Source: Haliclystus octoradiatus (taxonomy: Eukaryota; Cnidaria; Staurozoa; Stauromedusae; Haliclystidae). Taken from it: 64,000 bases of DNA. Where the stretch lies: the NCBI GenBank assembly GCA_916610825.1, contig OU744453.1:6919845-6983844 (forward strand), read 5' to 3'. Position 1 is the stretch's first letter. Every line of letters begins with the position of its first letter. Of this stretch, positions 50,171 to 63,000 are shown in pieces. The position numbers and the translations under genes are program-made. The notes under the pieces are model-generated. The model was not told the DNA's origin. It was given only the letters and a program-made list of their open reading frames with translations, and did not search any database.

Positions 50171-52399
50171 AGCTTTTATTTATGTTAAGATGACTCAGTG
50201 TTTCATAAATTTTGCTTTATTTGCTTCAGTTCATTTAACTTAATTTGATTTGGATATCTTTTTTATTCTATTTAATTTTATACAGGGATATGTTGATATG
50301 ATAACAATGTTTTCACACTGTCCATCATGTCTAAATATATTAGTGTTCTTATTATTCCTATTCTTATTATATTATTATTATTACTTAGTCGCTCTAATTT
50401 AGTCGCTTAAAAGTCACTTTATTATTATTACTTTGATTGGTCGTCATTTACAGACTGACGAGTATCTAGCCAATATATATAAGGCCTACACCCAACAATA
50501 TTATATAGTCCACATCCATATATATATATGCTTCCATTCTTGTTATTCATCAAGACTTTGTATACAATTGCATCATGGCATATAGAGAGGCTTTAGAGTC
50601 GACAGAGCCTCTGTTCATGCAGGTAAACCATTGTATAAAGTTTAGATCAATTTAAGGTATTTACCAACTTAAAAATATGTGCAAGGGGTGGGTTGGGTAT
50701 AGCTAGCAGGCTTTGAAGGATTATATTCAAGCTTAGGCCCAGGAAGAAAGTTTATGTTTATATGTAATATTGACAAAATGTTTTTCTCGTATGAATAAAT
50801 ACATGAGTTGAAACGACGTTAAGTTCAGTGATAAATATAGAATCTTTTCAAAATAGTGCTATAAAGGACTTGATTATACTGCTCCGAAGATTCTGAGAAC
50901 CTGAGCAACTGAGTTCTCAAACTTTGGAGAAATATTTTTATAGGCCTAGGCTACTATTTATTTATGCTTATAGAATGATCAATTTATTGGCTGTGCAGTC
51001 ATTATTGTTTTGCATACATAAAATATCTAGCTACCTAGCACCTACCTTTGACGATAGAATGAGGATTAATTAGAGTCAAACACAAACCGTTTGAAATGAA
51101 TGGACATTGTGACATTATTGCCATTGCTAGATGCGCTGATGTTCTGGCTTCGTCAATAAATTTAAATGGCCTCTCTTTTCAATTCTTGAAGAGGCGCTAG
51201 AGGATCGGATCACTGTATTACACATCAATAACGTCTCAGATCTCTGTATATTGTCAGTGAACCGGGTGATGGACAGTTGAATAAACGAATGGAAGAATAA
51301 AAATGTTTATCAGAAATAGATTTCTTACCTTGCAATTAAATAATCAAGAAACAAACTAAAGATGAATTGCATAGAGACAGTTAAACGATGGTAAATAACA
51401 CGATAGAATAGTACGATTCGCAGACAAAACCTTTTGGAAGATATATGTTTTTTGGAATTCGATCCTGCTCTAGCGCCCAATCCCCAAATATGGTGCATGC
51501 GCGTGAAAGCTCCGAACTGGCTTATTGTCAGCAATCATGTCAACTGAAGTAAACAAAGTAATGTGAGAATCCCGGTGAGAATCACCATAACCTTGCATAA
51601 CTATGTGATATTAGTCTTATTCTGATACGAGGCCCGGAAACAGAGAAACCGAGCAATTCACACAGACGCTATTCTTTCGTGAATGAATCGCGGTCTGTAA
51701 TGCAGGCTAGTTACATCAACGCTCCATCGTTGTCAATTTAAGTAAGCTGTTAAACTACCATACTGTTGCCAAATTGCGATGGATCTATAGATTGACACTG
51801 CGTTGTGCTTGTATATCCACTTCGATCAATAGCCGTTCTCCCAGTTCATCGCAGCAGAGATTATTGAGAGAGTAGCGCAGGTGTAGTAGTTGATTCAATT
51901 TTTAACACGTGCTTTCAGATGTCTGATTATATTTATTGAATTTATCGTTGTAAATGTTGACCATCCTAGGATATTCATTAGGTTTATCAACATCTTTTGC
52001 AAACGTTAGTATTATTTAAATATGTATTTATCGTTTTTATAATTAATTTTGAGTTTATGCCGTGTTTAATAACAAAGTTTTCATCTTCTGTATTTGGATC
52101 ATGGCAAAACCTTCATCAAATGTTATGGACAAAACTTTACTAACAACTGTAGATCAAGGAGAAACATCTATTACATTTGACCAAGCTTTGTGTAGCGAGG
52201 CTAGCAATAATGGTCAAAACAATACTGGAGACGCAGTTTTGAGTAAAAATACAAGTGATGTTCAACCATCACGTACAGATTGTGTGGAACAGAAACTCGA
52301 TCTTTTGATCAATGTCATGAATTCAATGGCACCTGTTGTTAAAACATTGAAAGTTGCACATGATTTATTCAATGACAATGAAGTTCTCAGTGATACTGA
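50171..52399 (-). repeat. 2.24-kb tandem duplication, copy 1
   Basis: The sequence from AGCTTTTATTTATGTTAAGA (50171) to CTCAGTGATACTGA (52399) is repeated at 52411-54643. It spans part of the ISL2EU-like interior, that element's end and the gag-like ORF. The left arm has a single copy. Confidence 0.93.
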
Positions 52400-52412
52400 T
52401 ACAGTGATATAG
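52101..52412 (+). pseudogene. Gag-like ORF cut by the tandem duplication junction
   Basis: Counterpart of 14224-14760. It opens at MAKPSSN and reads to LSDTDT, where the junction at 52400-52410 ends it after about 100 codons. Confidence 0.4.
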
Positions 52413-54643
52413 CTTTTATTTATGTTAAGATGACTCAGTGTTTCATAAATTTTGCTTTATTTGCTTCAGTTCATTTAACTTAATTTAATTTAGATATCTT
52501 TTTCATTCTATTTAATTTTAATTTTATACAGGGACATGTTGATATGATAACAATGTTTTCACACTGTCCATACTGTCTAAATATTAGTGTTCTTATTATT
52601 CCTATTCTTATTATATTATTATTATTACTTAGTCGCTCTACTTTAGTCGCTTAAAATTCCCTTTATTATTATTACTTTGATTGGTTGTCATTTACAGACT
52701 GACGAGTATCTAGCCAATATATATAAGGCCTACACCCAACAATATTATATAGTCCACATCCATATATATATATGCTTCCATTCTTGTTATTCATCAAGAC
52801 TTTATATACAATTGCATCATGGCATATAGAGAGGCTTTAGAGTCGACAGAGCCTCTGTTCATGCAGGTAAACCATTGTATAAAGTTTAGATCAATTTAAG
52901 GTATTTACCAACTTAAAAATATGTGCAAGGGGTGGGTTGGGTATAGCTAGCAGGCTTTGAAGGATTATATTCAAGCTTAGGCCCAGGAAGAAAGTTTATG
53001 TTTATATGTAATATTGACAAAATGTTTTTCTCGTATGAACAAATACATGAGTTGAAACGACGTTAAGTTCAGTGATAAATATAGAATCTTTTCAAAATAG
53101 TGCTATAAAGGACTTGATTATACTGCTCCGAAGATTCTGAGAACCTGAGCAACTGAGTTCTCAAACTTTGGAGAAATATTTTTATAGGCCTAGGCTACTA
53201 TTTATTTATGCTTATAGAATGATCAAGTTATTGGCTGTGCAGTCATTATTGTTTTGCATACATAAAATATCTAGCTACCTAGCACCTACCTTTGACGATA
53301 GAATGAGGATTAATTAGAGTCAAACACAAACCGTTTGAAATGAATGGACATTGTGACATTATTGCCATTGCTAGATGCGCTGATGTTCTGGCTTCGTCAA
53401 TAAATTTAAATGGCCTCTCTTTTCAATTCTTGAAGAGGCGCTAGAGGATCGGATCACTGTATTACACATCAATAACGTCTCAGATCTCTGTATATTGTCA
53501 GTGAACCGGGTGATGGACAGTTGAATAAACGAATGGAAGAATAAAAATGTTTATCAGAAATAGATTTCTTACCTTGCAATTAAATAATCAAGAAACAAAC
53601 TAAAGATGAATTGCATAGAGACAGTTAAACGATGGTAAATAAAACGATAGAATAGTACGATTCGCAGACAAAACCTTTTGGAAAATATATGTTTTTTGGA
53701 ATTCGATCCTGCTCTAGCGCCCAATCCCCAAATATGGTGCATGCGCGTGAAAGCTCCGAACTCGCTTATTGTCAGCAATCATGTCAACTGAAGTAAACAA
53801 AGTAATGTGAGAATCCCGGTGAGAATCACCATAACCTTGCATAACTATGTGATATTAATCTTATTCTGATACGAGGCCCGGAAACAGAGAAACCGAGCAA
53901 TTCACACAGACGCTATTCTTTCGTGAATGAATCGCGGTCTGTAATGCAGGCTAGTTACATCAACGCTCCATCGTTGTCAATTTAAGTAAGCTGTTAAACT
54001 ACCATACTGTTGCCAAATTGCGATGGATCTATAGATTGACACTGCGTTGTGCTTGTATATCCACTTCGATCAATAGCCGTTCTCCCAGTTCATCGCAGCA
54101 GAGATTATTGAGAGAGTAGCGCATGTGTAGTAGTTGATTCAATTTTTAACACGTGCTTTCAGATGTCTGATTATATTTATTGAATTTATCGTTGTAAATG
54201 TTGACCATCCTAGGATATTCATTAGGTTTATCAACATCTTTTGCAAACGTTAGTATTATTTAAATATGTATTTATCGTTTTTATAATTATTTTTGAGTTT
54301 CTGCCGTGTTTAACAACAAAGTTTTCATCTTCTGTATTTGGATCATGGCAAAACCTTCATCAAATGTTATGGACGAAACTTTAATTACAACTGTAGATCA
54401 AGGAGAAACATCTATTACATTTTGACCAAGCTTTGTGTAGCGAGGCTAGCAATAATGGTCAAAACAATACTGGAGACGCAGTTTTGTGTAAAAATACAAG
54501 TGATGTTCAACCATCACGTACAGATTGTGTGGAACAGAAACTCGATCTTTTGATCAATGTCATGAATTCAATGGCACCTGTTGTTAAAACATTGAAAGAT
54601 GCACATGATTTATTCAATGACAATGATGTTCTCAGTGATACTG
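52411..54643 (-). repeat. 2.24-kb tandem duplication, copy 2
   Basis: Direct copy of 50171-52399 with a few substitutions and small indels, for example an eight-base difference near 52515. An 11-bp junction (52400-52410, TACAGTGATAT) separates the copies. Confidence 0.93.
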
Positions 54644-54882
54644 AGACAAATAATGCTAATGATCAAGCGCCACGAAAACGTCAATGTGTTAACGATGATA
54701 TTGTTGAAAAATCATCGAATAATATGATTGTTCAACAGATGGACTCTCTGGCCACTGAAGTCACTGGTGATGAACCTACTGGACCTCCAGCTCCAGTGCA
54801 CATGAAGACTGCAATGCATTGTCATAAACCCGTATTCTGCAGATTCGTTCTAATTTCAATAGGTTTTGTTATTGAAGTATAG
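54345..54882 (+). pseudogene. Gag-like ORF, right arm, frameshifted
   Basis: Counterpart of 14224-14760. An extra T near 54421 breaks the frame; the remainder (54433-54882) is open and matches the left copy almost residue for residue. Confidence 0.4.
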
Positions 54883-55555
54883 GTGAATGATCGATAAAAA
54901 AATATTCATTTAGAGATAAAAAAGAAGCATAGCTGCATAAATTATAATATGTATAACTTTTGACAGATGGAAGTTCTTAAAAATGTTTAGTTTTTCATGT
55001 CAGCCAATGATGGCACCTGTATTCTGCAGAGTCGTTCTAATTTCAACATGTTTTGAGATTGAGGCTTCATAGATGCGTAGTCGGTAAAGATAATATTCAT
55101 TTAGAGATAAAAAGAAGCATAGCTGCATAAATTATAATATTATAATAAAGTAAATATTATATTGTTATTAAGTATAAATTGGTATACATGCAAGCGTAGA
55201 TATAAATTAGTAGAAATGGATTTGATTTATTCATAACTACTTATTAATACCTTTATAGTTATTCTATCCATCTTTCTTTGATAAATAGAAGAGAAACATT
55301 CAAAACAAGCCCTGATTAGCTACATTTAGTAATTTATAAACTGTAGAAATTCTAGCATATGTTCTGAACTTCTATATGATGAAACGACAGCATGAGCGTT
55401 GACAAAAATCAAAATTATAGAAATCACAAATTTCTCTATTTCAATATTCCTGTGTGGTATAAACTTCATATTATATATGTTTATCATCACAAGAACATAG
55501 AACTGGGGTTTTAACAAGCAGCTCTCTCCCGTGATACGGGGAAATAAATTAATCG

Positions 55556-55745
55556 ATTGTAAAGCCCCGGCCAAATGAAGCCAACATTTCCACAACATTT
55601 GATAAAGTTTCGCAACAATGTTGTGAAAATGCTGGCTTCATTTGGACACCCAAGCCAGCATTTTCACAACATCAATCACCAGTGCTGGCTTAATGCTGGC
55701 AAAGTGCTGACTGGCATGGCCAAATGAAGCCAGTATTTTCACAAA
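55556..55745. repeat. Hairpin-rich repeat array, right arm
   Basis: Mirror of 13357-13545. The hairpin around 55618-55672 is intact. Confidence 0.6.
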
Positions 55746-56169
55746 TCCGGAGCCGTAAAAGAAAATCTAAAAGGGGAAATCATCTTCTGCGTCACTCGAT
55801 TTAGATTTAGATTTATTGAAATTATTCTCTTTCAATAATATCTTTCATTTTGGTTGTCCTTCTTTGCTCTACTTCGCGAGCATTTTCAAATTAAACCATA
55901 ATATATTTTAATAATCGGTCTCTGTTGAATCGTACGTACTTTCTTTGTCACTATGAAGATTATGAATGTCGTCCACCATCGCAGAGATATTAAAATCACT
56001 TGAAAATTTAGAATAAACAGCAAAGCCTGCTAAATAAAATAACATACTTTATCATTTGAATTTCTCGACTCTATGAAACAAATCAACAGTTTCATATTAA
56101 GACTTTCCCGCCAAACTGCAGTTGTCATTACGAGACAATCTAAAAACTTTACTTAATCATCGACCAATA

Positions 56170-56430
56170 GTAGAGACGTGAAAATATTGTGAAAATGATG
56201 GTTGGGGTTGCCAAATGAAGCCAGCATTTTCACAACATCGAGAAGAACAATAGAATGTTGGAAAATGTTTGGATCATCTTCAAAGTGCCAGCCAACAAAA
56301 TCCAACACCCAAGTTTGTCAAAATTTGTTGGCTTGGGTGGCCAAATGAAGCCAGCATTTTCACAACATCGTTGTTGCGAAAAAGTAAGAAAAATGTTAGA
56401 TTCATTTTTCCTGGGCTTAACAGATTCCAA
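56170..56430. repeat. Hairpin-rich repeat array, right arm, outer
   Basis: Mirror of 12676-12935, more diverged than most of the arm. Confidence 0.6.
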
Positions 56431-56940
56431 TTGTTAACTCCCCTGGGCTTCTCTCGGAGTTGGTGGGCCGTGCAGATGTCAGTTGACTGATGCATTAACA
56501 TTGCAACACATCTAGATCATGAAGGATCTTAACAAAACCACTCACAGATTTATCTTAAATTATTTTTGGTTTGAACTTCTCATTTCCTGAGCAACAAGCC
56601 GATGTTGTGCCAATGTTATCCTCCAATATTTGTCAAAATATTTGTCCCAATCCCTTTGACTTTATAATGATAATATAAAAGGGATATTACAGTTCGATTG
56701 CTAAATTATTTGTTTTAGAGAGTTTATTGCGCTCCTATAATACATACAAGTGTATACAACTTTACTCTATATTATCCAATAGTATTGTTGATTTGGTGAA
56801 TCTCAACTTTCTCAATCCTCATCTTTGTCTTTGCACATAGCCAAGTTTAGTCTTAACACAGATATGTAAATAAAATAGCCATATATGTACCTCATGAGTA
56901 TCAGTTGCATTACTAAGTAGTTTGACATCCAATGATATAT

Positions 56941-57131
56941 AGGGCAATGATATTCGGTGATAATTTATTAGTGAGGTGGTCGATTTCGTGCTGCTTCCCC
57001 CTTAGACTGTTGCAGTTCCAGCTGACGATGTTAATATTATGAATTGGTCCAGGGTTGGGATGTATATCATCACAGCAGAGCATTATTAGATAGATAAGTG
57101 TTATAAAGTATTGGTTGATTTGTGAAAACAT
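56941..57131 (-). pseudogene. LINE ORF2 start, endonuclease N terminus, truncated
   Basis: The frame starts near 57131 and reads DIHPNPGP followed by INIVSWNCNSLRGK, the usual start of an APE-type endonuclease, then stops at the arm boundary; the last residues of the open frame are arm sequence. DIHPNPGP resembles a 2A-like peptide, with His in place of the conserved Glu. Confidence 0.75.
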
Positions 57132-58354
57132 TTGAGTACAGTAGTGAATGATGTAGTTATTGTGACATACAAATTGTTTATGGTGGATAATACGGTATGC
57201 TTAAATTTTTTATAAAGTTTTGTTTTGGTGTTAGTCGTAGTTACTTGATATTTACTGATGGATGAGTTAAATAAACCAGTTGATATTCGGATTTGTTTAT
57301 TATTGATGGGCATTGAGTATTTTGTTTGGGTCATATGCTGAAGTTGTTTATCGATGATTCCATAAGTGGCGTTTGTGAAAGTTGTATTTCCGATGTTGCG
57401 TTTTATGTGTAAGAGTAGTAGTGGGCAACTGCCATCTGAGGTATGATGCGATGTTGCATTGCATTGGAATGCCTTCGATTTGCAGCATGCGGCACATTTT
57501 CTTTCTTTCCTGCTGCATTTCTTTTCCCCGTCCAGTGGATGTTGATCACCACAAACAAAGCAAATTGACTCTTCGTCAATCATTTCACAATTTTTTGTGC
57601 TGTGACCAAGACGGCCACAATGAAAACATCGAATCGGCTTCAGATCTGGATAGGCGCAGACATTTAGTATTGAATCAAGTCTTAGCCACATGTTGCTCTC
57701 GGCAAGCTTAGAGAATGCTTTGGATGCTAGTAGTAAGGATACTCTTTGATCAAGAGCATTCTCTTTTGTTGGAAACAGATATAAATTAATAATGTCATTT
57801 TGACTCTCAAAAATGTCTGGATTGTCAGCAAGCAGTGAATCATGGATAGCTTTAGATGTCATCCATTTCGGAACATTCTGAATAATTGCGACTGGATCTC
57901 TTCTTTTTATTTCTTTGTAGGTAATTTTACCTTTACTTAAGGATGATTTTATGCTGGCTAGTTTTTCATTCGTCATTTCGATCGAGGTTGTTTTCCCTTT
58001 TGTTGTAATTATTGATCCTTTAACATTAATTTTACTAATCTTTAGTTTTTCTATTATTTTTTCAAAAGGTTCATCTGAAAGAAGCTTTGTGCAGTTTTTT
58101 GTTGTTCCATTAATTGTTCTATTGACAATTAATGCATTGTTAGGGGCTGTAGCCACTACCCGAGACCAAGAATTTGGTTGACATGGCAACTTTTCCCGTT
58201 CGATAAATTTAGAAATAATTTCTTTTAATTCAGATATTTCTTCCCTCATTTCATTGATCGATTCCTTCAGTTTATCATTGCATTTACATTCTAATCCTTC
58301 ATTGTCACTGGTACTCTGTTTGGCCCGTTTCTTTCCCATCTCTAGCAAATTCAA
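57101..58354 (-). CDS. LINE ORF1 protein with CCHC zinc knuckles
   Basis: 417 codons, intact. The N terminus is basic, followed by a coiled-coil-like stretch (KLKESINEMREEISELKEII, about residues 28-50). The middle is a probable RNA-binding region. From about residue 240 there are Cys/His clusters: CFHCGRLGHSTKNC, then CFVCGDQHPLDGEKKC and a further CAAC...C...H set. It should be the nucleic-acid-chaperone ORF1 of a CR1-like LINE, acting in the retrotransposition RNP. The last 10 codons overlap the ORF2 start. An intact frame suggests a young copy before truncation. Confidence 0.85.
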   Translation of the reverse strand: MNLLEMGKKRAKQSTSDNEGLECKCNDKLKESINEMREEISELKEIISKFIEREKLPCQPNSWSRVVATAPNNALIVNRTINGTTKNCTKLLSDEPFEKIIEKLKISKINVKGSIITTKGKTTSIEMTNEKLASIKSSLSKGKITYKEIKRRDPVAIIQNVPKWMTSKAIHDSLLADNPDIFESQNDIINLYLFPTKENALDQRVSLLLASKAFSKLAESNMWLRLDSILNVCAYPDLKPIRCFHCGRLGHSTKNCEMIDEESICFVCGDQHPLDGEKKCSRKERKCAACCKSKAFQCNATSHHTSDGSCPLLLLHIKRNIGNTTFTNATYGIIDKQLQHMTQTKYSMPINNKQIRISTGLFNSSISKYQVTTTNTKTKLYKKFKHTVLSTINNLYVTITTSFTTVLKCFHKSTNTL

Positions 58355-58460
58355 AATATCTGTGCTTACCTATCGATTGTTTACATCGTTAATCGTTGAT
58401 CGTTGATGAGGATATTGAAGCAAAAGAGAAGTTGATAAGTTTACATCAATTCTTTAACAC

Positions 58461-58671
58461 CATTTGTTCAAGATGTGATATATTTCGATATTATTACCAA
58501 ATCAGTCATTGAGCAATAATAAATTATATCTTAAATATGGTTATATTCAAAATAATGTATAGAATAAAAATAAAAATAAATGAACTGTTAAACTCAACAG
58601 TTATAGATTATTTTAACCACGATATGTAGCTTCTTCTATGTAGCTTCTTTGTACCTTCTTTGTATAACATT
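58461..58671. other. Short spacer, nothing recognised
   Basis: AT-rich. Probably LINE upstream flank and intronic sequence of the broken family gene at 59988-63461. Confidence 0.3.
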
Positions 58672-59030
58672 TTATCACAAAAATCAAAGGTAACAGTACT
58701 TTCTGACTGAAAGATGGCGACAAAAACCTACTAGTAGTGATTGTTGAAAAATGTTCGGTATTATTCATTGAGGATGGTATAATGAATGACACCGAACAAT
58801 TTTCAGTAATTACTACTTGTAGTTATTGTCGCTATCTTTCACTCAGAAATGTTTTACGAAGAAATTTCTGATCAACAGTAGCTTCGGAATCATTTTATTG
58901 CATTTCAACGTTTTGGTCATAACTGTGACCATTCTCAAGAGGAAAAGCGAGAATGGTCACAACGAAAACCGAAACGTTGAGATGCAATACAAATAATCCG
59001 AAACTACTGTTGCCTTTGATTTTTGCAATT
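58672..59030. repeat. Two nested long hairpins
   Basis: The inner hairpin arms 58700-58769 and 58780-58848 are about 80-85% complementary around a 10-bp loop. The second hairpin arms are 58873-58936 and 58950-59012 around a 13-bp loop. The outer bases 58672-58697 also pair with 59005-59030, and AACAGTA occurs at 58692-58698 and 58874-58880. This is best read as one palindromic element inserted into an arm of another with a 7-bp target duplication. Confidence 0.75.
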
Positions 59031-59049
59031 AAAAGATAACTACGACTTT

Positions 59050-59112
59050 TGAATTCACAAAATGCTTGCAATCCGGAGAATCAAGCCAAACCTTAATACT
59101 CAGTCGCTAACT
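59050..59112 (+). pseudogene. Penelope-like GIY-YIG C-terminal remnant
   Basis: The plus strand reads KMLAIRRIKPNLNTQS, closely matching MLAIRQIKPTLNTQL at the end of the Penelope protein at 32834-35217. It lies directly after the hairpins, one of which contains CGAAACGTTG, also found in the Penelope 3' UTR. A second, older Penelope insertion is likely. Confidence 0.65.
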
Positions 59113-59985
59113 CAATACAATCTCAGCTTCTCCCAGCCGCATATTGAAAAGATATTGTTAGTTGTTAATATCTTTTGTGTAGAATAAGCTATTGTTATAT
59201 AACGTACCCCGGTTCGACACTATAGTTAGTATTTTGTAAAACCTTTATATCATATTTATTTGTATTTTAGTTAATTTTATTTTTAAATACATTTATGAAG
59301 ATGGCATAAGCCTAATCGAAAGCTCGAATAACATCTATTGTATCTCTTAATTTTATTACACAGTTAATAAGAGTAGAAACGTTTTACAAATATTTTGTTA
59401 TTATTCAATTTAAATTACTTTTCCATAACTTAACAATAATGAAAAAGTGTCTTGATGCAGGAGAAGTACATTATTTTTTTCTGCATTAAAACTTTACTGA
59501 CAATAGATATATGGAATTTGGTGCCCTATACTAAGAAAGCTTCATTCAACTTCAGCAAAACAATTAAATTTCGACCTATTATCGAACTTTATTAACACAT
59601 AAAAGGATAATTATATTAAACCAGCTGAAAAGAGACTCCATATTTATCACGACTAGAAATGTCCTTTAAAGTGGAACTTCAGACCTATTTAAAGCATGCT
59701 GAGGTTTCCTAGAGGCTCAAGAACTGCTCTATTTCTCTTGTTTTGGCCACAATTGCCGTATATTTTGATCCTATACTCAGATTTTTCCCAGCGTCATTGG
59801 ACACCGCCACATTTGAAAAGCGTTAATTAAAAATTAAAATTAAATATTCAGTCTTTACTTCTGGCACTGTGGTGTAAATTTCCATGAGTGCATAATAATC
59901 TATTTTTCTTTGTAATATTTATACTTTCGTATTTGCAATAAATTTTTAAATATCATACAAAGTTTGATGTTTAGAGTACATGCTT
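59113..59985. other. Probable intron of the broken family gene, nothing recognised
   Basis: AT-rich with no supported coding or RNA feature. It lies downstream of the exon A donor at 59986-59987 on the minus strand. Confidence 0.35.
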
Positions 59986-60097
59986 ACCATATGGAACGGA
60001 ATAATACCATTGCTTCCAATGATGATGATGGATGATAATTGTCATCAACATAATAGCACGTTGTAGGCGATTGATTGTCAAGGCCGCCATAATGAAT

Positions 60098-63000
60098 GAA
60101 TATATATTTCAATCAAGTAATTATTAAATAACAATTACATGATTGTAGTCTCCCCGTAAGCACAAATGCTTGTTTATTTGGGGGACTAACTAATTTATAC
60201 ATATTAATATGTATACATTTTTATTTTATTTATTTTTATTTTTCTGCAAATGAGATAAATTGAATTAGCTGAGTGAGAGTGTGAGTGGTAGTCATTTCAT
60301 TAAAGAAAGAATGAGGAGTAGAATGAAACAAGGGAGATAGATGAAAGATGATGAACGAAAAAATAAATTATGATTTTGATAAAAAAGGAAATTTCAAAGA
60401 TAGTTGAAAGCAAAGGAAAATGTTGTTGTAAAAGAGTGTTAGAATTGATTAATTTGAACATACAAAGCAACTGTTTTGTGAGCATGAAGCGGAATAGTTT
60501 TGAGTGAAAACTGTTTTTAAATGTTTAAGAAAGGACTTTCTTGATATGCTGATATCAAGTGTGTGGGAGCAATTATTCCAGAGAGTAGGAAATTGATATA
60601 TGGGTAAACGTTGAAGATAGGAAGTTCTGGCAAAAGGTACAAAAAACGTATTGGTTTGGCGGTGTTTATTTAAAATAAAATGGAACTTGTCAAGTAAAAC
60701 AAATGGGGATTTTTTCAATATGATATTATAAAGGAAAGAGATTACTCTTATTATATACAAGTCTTGGATTTTCAAAATGTGGAATTTATTCATTAATGGC
60801 TCTGTATGGGCGTTGTACTTGCTGTTACAAATTATTCGTACACATTTTTTTTTGAGTTTAGTTACAAATTTTAGATGAGTGCTGTTGCCCCATGCTGCTA
60901 AGCCATATTCAAAATGAGGCTTGATAATTGCTGTATATATTTCAATTTTATGTTTTAAAGAAAGGGTACGTTTTAGGCGGACGAGGGAGTATATGTTTTT
61001 TCGGATTTTATTGCAAATCATGTTGATGTGATCTTTACAATTTAGTTTGTCATCAATTAGCAGTCCCAAAAATTTGATATGTTTAGTCTTGTGGTTATGA
61101 CCACATTGTTCCAAAATATGATCATTTATTTTGATTTGTATTGATTTAGTTACTGTTTGTGAATGATGAAATATAATAAATTTGCTCTTATCTGGATGAA
61201 GAGTCAATTGGTTATCAAAAACCACTTGGACACATTTTTTAGCTCGTCATTTACCTCTTGTTCAAGAGTGTCAGAATTGTTGGTTGACCATTGTAAAGTT
61301 GTGTCATCTGCAAATAAATTAGTGAAAAACTTTGTGGAAGAGGGGAAATCATTAATAAAAATCAAAAACAGTAAAGGCCCTAAGATGCTGCCTTGAGGTA
61401 CACCACAAGACAAAAATGTTGGAGCAGATGTGACACCATCAAATGACACAAATTGTTTTCTCATAGTTAAATAATTAGATATCCAATCAAACTCTTTTTG
61501 TTGAAAGCCATAATGGGATAATTTTTCCAAAAGTATTTTGTGTGAAACTGTGTCAAAGGCTTTTTTCAAATCTAGAAATATAGCGATATGGTATTTGTTA
61601 TGAGACTGTTTGAATTTGTTATTGAGGAAATTTGTAATGCAATGAACAGTTTCGTGACATGAGCAAAAGCCAAACTGGAAAGGAGTAAAAAGGAATGTTT
61701 CAAAATATGTAGATATCTGGTTATAAGCAGCTCGTTCTAAAATCTTGGAGAATGAATTAAGCAAAGATTTTGGTCGATAGTTTGTAAACTCGTGGATATT
61801 TCCTGCTTTGAAGAGTGGTATAATTTTTGCACATTTAAAAGAATCTGATATGAAGCCAGTTTGTAATGAAACGTTGATTAGATATGTTAAAGGTCCAAGT
61901 ATTTCATCTTGTATTGATTTTAAACAAATATGTGATATGCAATCTAGACCATGACTAGATTTCCGTTTTAGACGGTGTATTATTTTTGACACAGATGCAT
62001 GGGAAACATGTTTGAATTTAAAACTATGGGATTTATTAGGCGGAAGATATTTTGAGAAATTATCAGAGAACGTAAATTGCTCAGCTAGTTTGGGTCCGAC
62101 GTTGGAGAAAAACGAGTTGAATTCTTCAGCAATTTTTTGTTTGCTTCGTACTTGTTTTCCATTAATGTTAAAAAAACTTCTATAACGATTCTGCTTTTTG
62201 TTCCGTCCTAGTAATACATTAGTTGCACGCCAGAGTAGTTTAACATCATGGGTAGCCTACAATTTTGATAAAAATAATTCCAGTAGATTGTTTTGCATTT
62301 CCTGATAAGCTTGTAATATATTTTTTTGCATAAACTTGAGTTTTTGTTCTTGATTTTGAGACAGGATCCATTTTTGATGCAGTTTATCTTTTCTTTTTCT
62401 TGATATGATTAATCCTTGGGACATCCATGGGTTTATTTTGTGGTTGTCCTTATTCAGTATTTTTGTTATGAGTGGACATGAGATGTCAAGGCAGTTATTG
62501 ACATGGTTTTCAAATTTCTCAAATGCTTCTCTTGGCTCAGGTGGACGATACCAATCACAGCAAAGGAGAAGGTCTTTGAAATGTATAATATTTCTAGGTG
62601 ACATGACCCTGTAAGTCACTGTTTGTTTTTTGGTTTTACGACCCGACATATTATCAATGCTAACAAAAGTGAAAGATGATCAGATATGTCTGATGTGATA
62701 ACACCACATTTTAATGGATGTCTGAAATTGGTGAATATGTTATCAAGTAAGGTGCATGACTTTTGACTGATTCTTGTTGCATTGACAGTAGTCGGAAAAA
62801 GATGAAAGTGCAGAAAGAAATTAAGCAGTTCATGGGATTTTTGTGTATCAATCAACAGATTGACATTGAAGTCTCCAGCTAAAAATAGTGGTTTAGTAGT
62901 TTTCAGTTGTGACAGGATCTTGATGAGCAAATGAAGTGAGGTTTCTAAAATTGATTTTGGAGGAATATATACAGAGGCAAGGTAAAAATTGTTTGTCTCT

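Larger units (their letters stand above)
56941..58460 (-). mobile_element. CR1/L2-like LINE, 5' part only, cut at the palindrome edge
   Basis: A minus-strand LINE with 5' leader, complete ORF1 (58354-57101) and the first about 60 codons of ORF2. It ends exactly where the palindrome arm begins (56940/56941). LINEs normally lose their 5' end; loss of the 3' part points to a rearrangement breakpoint rather than aborted insertion. ORF1 and ORF2 overlap by about 30 bp. Confidence 0.8.

Noticed and set aside
57382-57711. Plus-strand ORFs of 109 and 76 codons opposite LINE ORF1
   Set aside because: Antisense shadows of the ORF1 coding sequence.
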